Assembly: GCF_900129375.1 (NCBI RefSeq)
Contig: NZ_FQVN01000015.1
Location: forward strand, 1 to 64,000
Reading direction: 5' to 3'
Source: Streptoalloteichus hindustanus
Lineage (GTDB): Bacteria > Actinomycetota > Actinomycetes > Mycobacteriales > Pseudonocardiaceae
DNA length: 64,000 nucleotides
Shown: positions 62,378 to 64,000 of the stretch, piece by piece
Layout of the letters: every line of letters begins with the position of its first letter
Position numbering within the stretch: the stretch's first letter is position 1
Made by a program: the position numbers and the translations under genes
The notes under the pieces: generated by a model
Databases searched by the model: none
What the model saw: the letters and a program-made list of their open reading frames with translations, nothing else
What the model was told of the DNA's origin: nothing

Positions 62378-62623
62378 TCAGGGAACGATGGGTCGGTTGG
62401 TGGTGCGCGAGGCCGACACGTGCACGGTCGACCGGCCGTCCGGGACGCTGCACCGCCGCCCGTGACGCAGGGAGTGCTCCACGGCGACGCCGAGCGACAC
62501 CAGTCGATGGAGGATGGTCTCGGGTGGGGCGCCGCACTTCGCGGCCAGGGTGCGGACTGTCAGCGCCACCGCCGCGCTGACCACGATCTCCGGCTCGGAC
62601 TCGCTCGGACTCACATGGCACAT
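62378..62623 (-). CDS. Small conserved hypothetical protein, IF2_N-like motif
   Basis: 81 aa from the ATG at 62623. ALTVRTLAAKCGAPPETILH and RLVSLGVAVEHSL resemble the small IF-2 N-terminal domain (VRELAxxLGVPxxEVIKKLxxLG). The C-terminus is polar. 33 bp upstream of hemC and in the same direction. The role is unknown; possibly a nucleic-acid binding regulator. Confidence 0.6.
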   Translation of the reverse strand: MCHVSPSESEPEIVVSAAVALTVRTLAAKCGAPPETILHRLVSLGVAVEHSLRHGRRCSVPDGRSTVHVSASRTTNRPIVP

Positions 62624-62660
62624 GAAGATCCTTCGCTGTCGGGCTGATCCTCGCGCCGGG

Positions 62661-62969
62661 TCAGGGCGGGGGCGCGCCGTGGCGGGAGATCCAGCCGTAG
62701 GGCGGACGGTCGCCGTAGACGTGGAAGGTGTCGCGCGCCCGCTCCCGGAGCGCCGAGCGGTGATCCACCACCTTGCCCACCATCTCCCGGCAGATGTCGC
62801 ACTCCGGCCACAGCCGCTCCAGCGCACCCAGCTCGTACGCCCAGGCGGACGCGGCGAGCTGGCAGAAGAGGGTGACCGGCTCCTTGTCGCGCTTCGCCGC
62901 GCCGGGATAGGCATGTCGCTTGCCCTCGAAGGGAAGCCAGGTGTAGCCGGGAAAGTCGTAGACGGACAC
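62661..62969 (-). CDS. Small hypothetical protein with Cys motif
   Basis: 102 aa from the GTG at 62969, which has GGAG eight bases upstream. YDFPGYTWLPFEGKRHAYPG at the N-terminus, a LFCQLAASAW segment, and LWPECDICREMVGKV with CxxC. The pattern (one early Cys and a CDIC motif) resembles small zinc-binding proteins found beside XRE regulators in Pseudonocardiales; metal binding is inference. It is 37 bp upstream of the 81-aa gene. Confidence 0.6.
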   Translation of the reverse strand: MSVYDFPGYTWLPFEGKRHAYPGAAKRDKEPVTLFCQLAASAWAYELGALERLWPECDICREMVGKVVDHRSALRERARDTFHVYGDRPPYGWISRHGAPPP

Positions 62970-63090
62970 GACACACTCCAAAGTGGACGCTGCGCGAGGA
63001 GGGGAAGAGGGGCGGCGGGGCCGGGTCGGGGACCGACCCCGCCGCCCTGAACCCGGCGCGGTACGGGAGGAGGGGACCGCGCCGGGCAGA

Positions 63091-63417
63091 TCAGGCGGGC
63101 CAGGGGCGAAGCCGGCCACTGATCGGTTTGCGGGCCAGCTCCTCCCAGGCCGGAACGGTGACCGAGACCGAACACAACCGACACTCGGGCGTACCGCGCT
63201 CACTGGCGAGGACGTAGACAGTGACCACCCACCGATCCCCGCGAACGGCGCGCTCCTTCAGGAAGAACTCCCGGGCGAGTGCCAGGGCATAGCCCTCCGG
63301 CCCACCGGGGCAGAGGTACCAGTAGTCGTCATCCAGAGTCCGCTGTCCACAAAGGACTTGCTGCCCCCGCTTGATCCGGTAGTAACTCACCAGGTGCCAA
63401 CGCGGAGGAATCTTCAT
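63091..63417 (-). CDS. Small hypothetical protein with Cys pair
   Basis: 108 aa from the ATG at 63417, which overlaps the previous stop (ATGA). IPPRWHLVSYYRIKRGQQVL, TLDDDYWYLCPGGPEGYALA and ECRLCSVSV. Three or four Cys in CxxC-like settings (LCG, LCP, CRLC) suggest a small metal-binding or disulphide fold. No assigned function; part of the hemC operon block. Confidence 0.6.
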   Translation of the reverse strand: MKIPPRWHLVSYYRIKRGQQVLCGQRTLDDDYWYLCPGGPEGYALALAREFFLKERAVRGDRWVVTVYVLASERGTPECRLCSVSVTVPAWEELARKPISGRLRPWPA

Positions 63418-63686
63418 GTCTCGCCCCACTTCCGCGCCGGAGGAACGCGCCGCAACCCACCCACGACGTCCTCAACACGAGAGAGCGTTTCCGTTGCCGT
63501 GTCGGAAAGTTCCCGCACAAGCCTCCGCGACCGACGCGGTCTGCGCACATCAACACGGCGAAGGAGGGCAGCCAGCGACAGACCACCGCCGTTCGCCCGG
63601 AGGGCATGACGCGGTATCGACAGAGGGATTGCGGCCACAACCAAGCCGCCGAGGAGCAAGACCAGACCACGGTTGGCGACAAGCAC
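63414..63686 (-). CDS. Small membrane protein
   Basis: 90 aa from the GTG at 63686, with AGGGGGCGA upstream; the frame opens further up but that part is not protein-like. N-terminal TM helix VANRGLVLLLGGLVVAAIPL, then a basic cytoplasmic stretch LLRRVDVRRPRRSRRLVREL and an amphipathic helix SDTATETLSRVEDVVGGLR. It is the first gene of the six-gene minus-strand operon that ends with the Nudix hydrolase. Function unknown. Confidence 0.55.
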   Translation of the reverse strand: MLVANRGLVLLLGGLVVAAIPLSIPRHALRANGGGLSLAALLRRVDVRRPRRSRRLVRELSDTATETLSRVEDVVGGLRRVPPARKWGET

Positions 63687-64000
63687 AGGATCGCCCCCTA
63701 CACGCGGAGACCCGAAGGACAGTGAAGTTGAGGGCCAGGACCGAGACAGGAGGAACCCCTGTGTGCGGTGACGATCGGCTCCAGGCAAGAGAAACACCTA
63801 GGCCGACATGGGGCAGCAGCCCCGGTCCTGGCCTGCACCGGATGACCACGAGGACCGAGGAACCCATCCTCGTCCGCCAGCTTCCCGGTACGATCACGAA
63901 GGTACAGATAGAAATTGCATCTGGCGTTGCCCTGATGAGGTGAGCTTCCATCGTCACTCAACGTAACCGGGCACACTGTCCGCCGAGCCGGGCTCGATCG
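63687..64000. other. Upstream region of the hemC-paralogue operon
   Basis: No gene recognised; short frames have no codon bias. An A/T-richer stretch (about 63895-63925, ACAGATAGAAATTGCATC) is a candidate promoter for the minus-strand operon. Confidence 0.45.

Noticed and set aside
63416-63943. 175-aa plus-strand open frame near the right edge
   Set aside because: Lies over the minus-strand small-membrane-protein gene and lacks a start context or protein-like composition.

Overview
The window is very GC-rich (strong G/C third-position bias, many GTG starts, few intergenic A/T tracts) and encodes an actinobacterium. HrpA-DUF3418, mycothiol-type maleylpyruvate isomerase fold, DosS/DosR, ESX-type WXG proteins and a recurrent GTCCACnGTGGAC palindrome suggest a filamentous Pseudonocardiales member (Saccharothrix/Actinosynnema/Lentzea-like). 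The taxonomic call is inference. It looks chromosomal, with housekeeping and accessory modules mixed. No rRNA or tRNA genes and no IS element were recognised.

Layout. 1-11.8 kb: start of a Ser/Thr kinase, a double-HTH Lrp regulator divergent from a CynX-type MFS transporter, giant helicase HrpA, a methyltransferase, a SolA/MSOX-type flavin oxidase and a GH84 lipoprotein with a small membrane partner. 11.8-21.4 kb: a hypoxia/dormancy-type cluster with two CBS-BON proteins, a stand-alone HypF, a PPOX-fold flavoprotein, a DosS-like haem GAF kinase, a DosR-like regulator and a 127-aa unknown, with DosR-box-like palindromes in front of several of them. A 1.8-kb decayed stretch inside it holds a rhodanese remnant and a three-copy 300-bp repeat. 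21.5-23.5 kb: mtnC-mtnB-mtnD methionine-salvage operon with ATGA overlaps. 23.6-29.8 kb: CapA lipoprotein, Fcy1-type cytosine deaminase, two PH-domain membrane proteins and a two-component system.

29.9-36.6 kb: one long co-directional block beginning with a YbaB-like protein and two WXG/ESX-like proteins, followed by three tandem copies of a two-gene unit (A-B, A-B, A-B) encoding about 240-aa proteins of unknown function. This is the best candidate for an undescribed system. 36.6-47.5 kb: lipoprotein, intradiol dioxygenase, methyltransferase, a LacI regulator divergent from a DEAD/DEAH helicase with C-terminal helicase-associated repeats and a perfect operator palindrome between them, then a type I-E-like CRISPR array with three intact repeats that decays progressively leftward, without cas genes in the window, a MerR regulator, and a GGDEF/HD-GYP protein.

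47.5-64 kb: a secreted nuclease-like protein with a candidate immunity gene, a second NarL-type two-component system, a DUF3037/HipA-like kinase pair, a LysR-EamA divergon, an APH-PCMT pair, an iron-box-preceded small ORF, and a minus-strand six-gene operon that contains a divergent HemC paralogue with a Nudix hydrolase and four small unknown proteins. Coordinates of non-canonical starts were chosen from ribosome-binding sites, overlaps and family length; none has been tested by alignment software.
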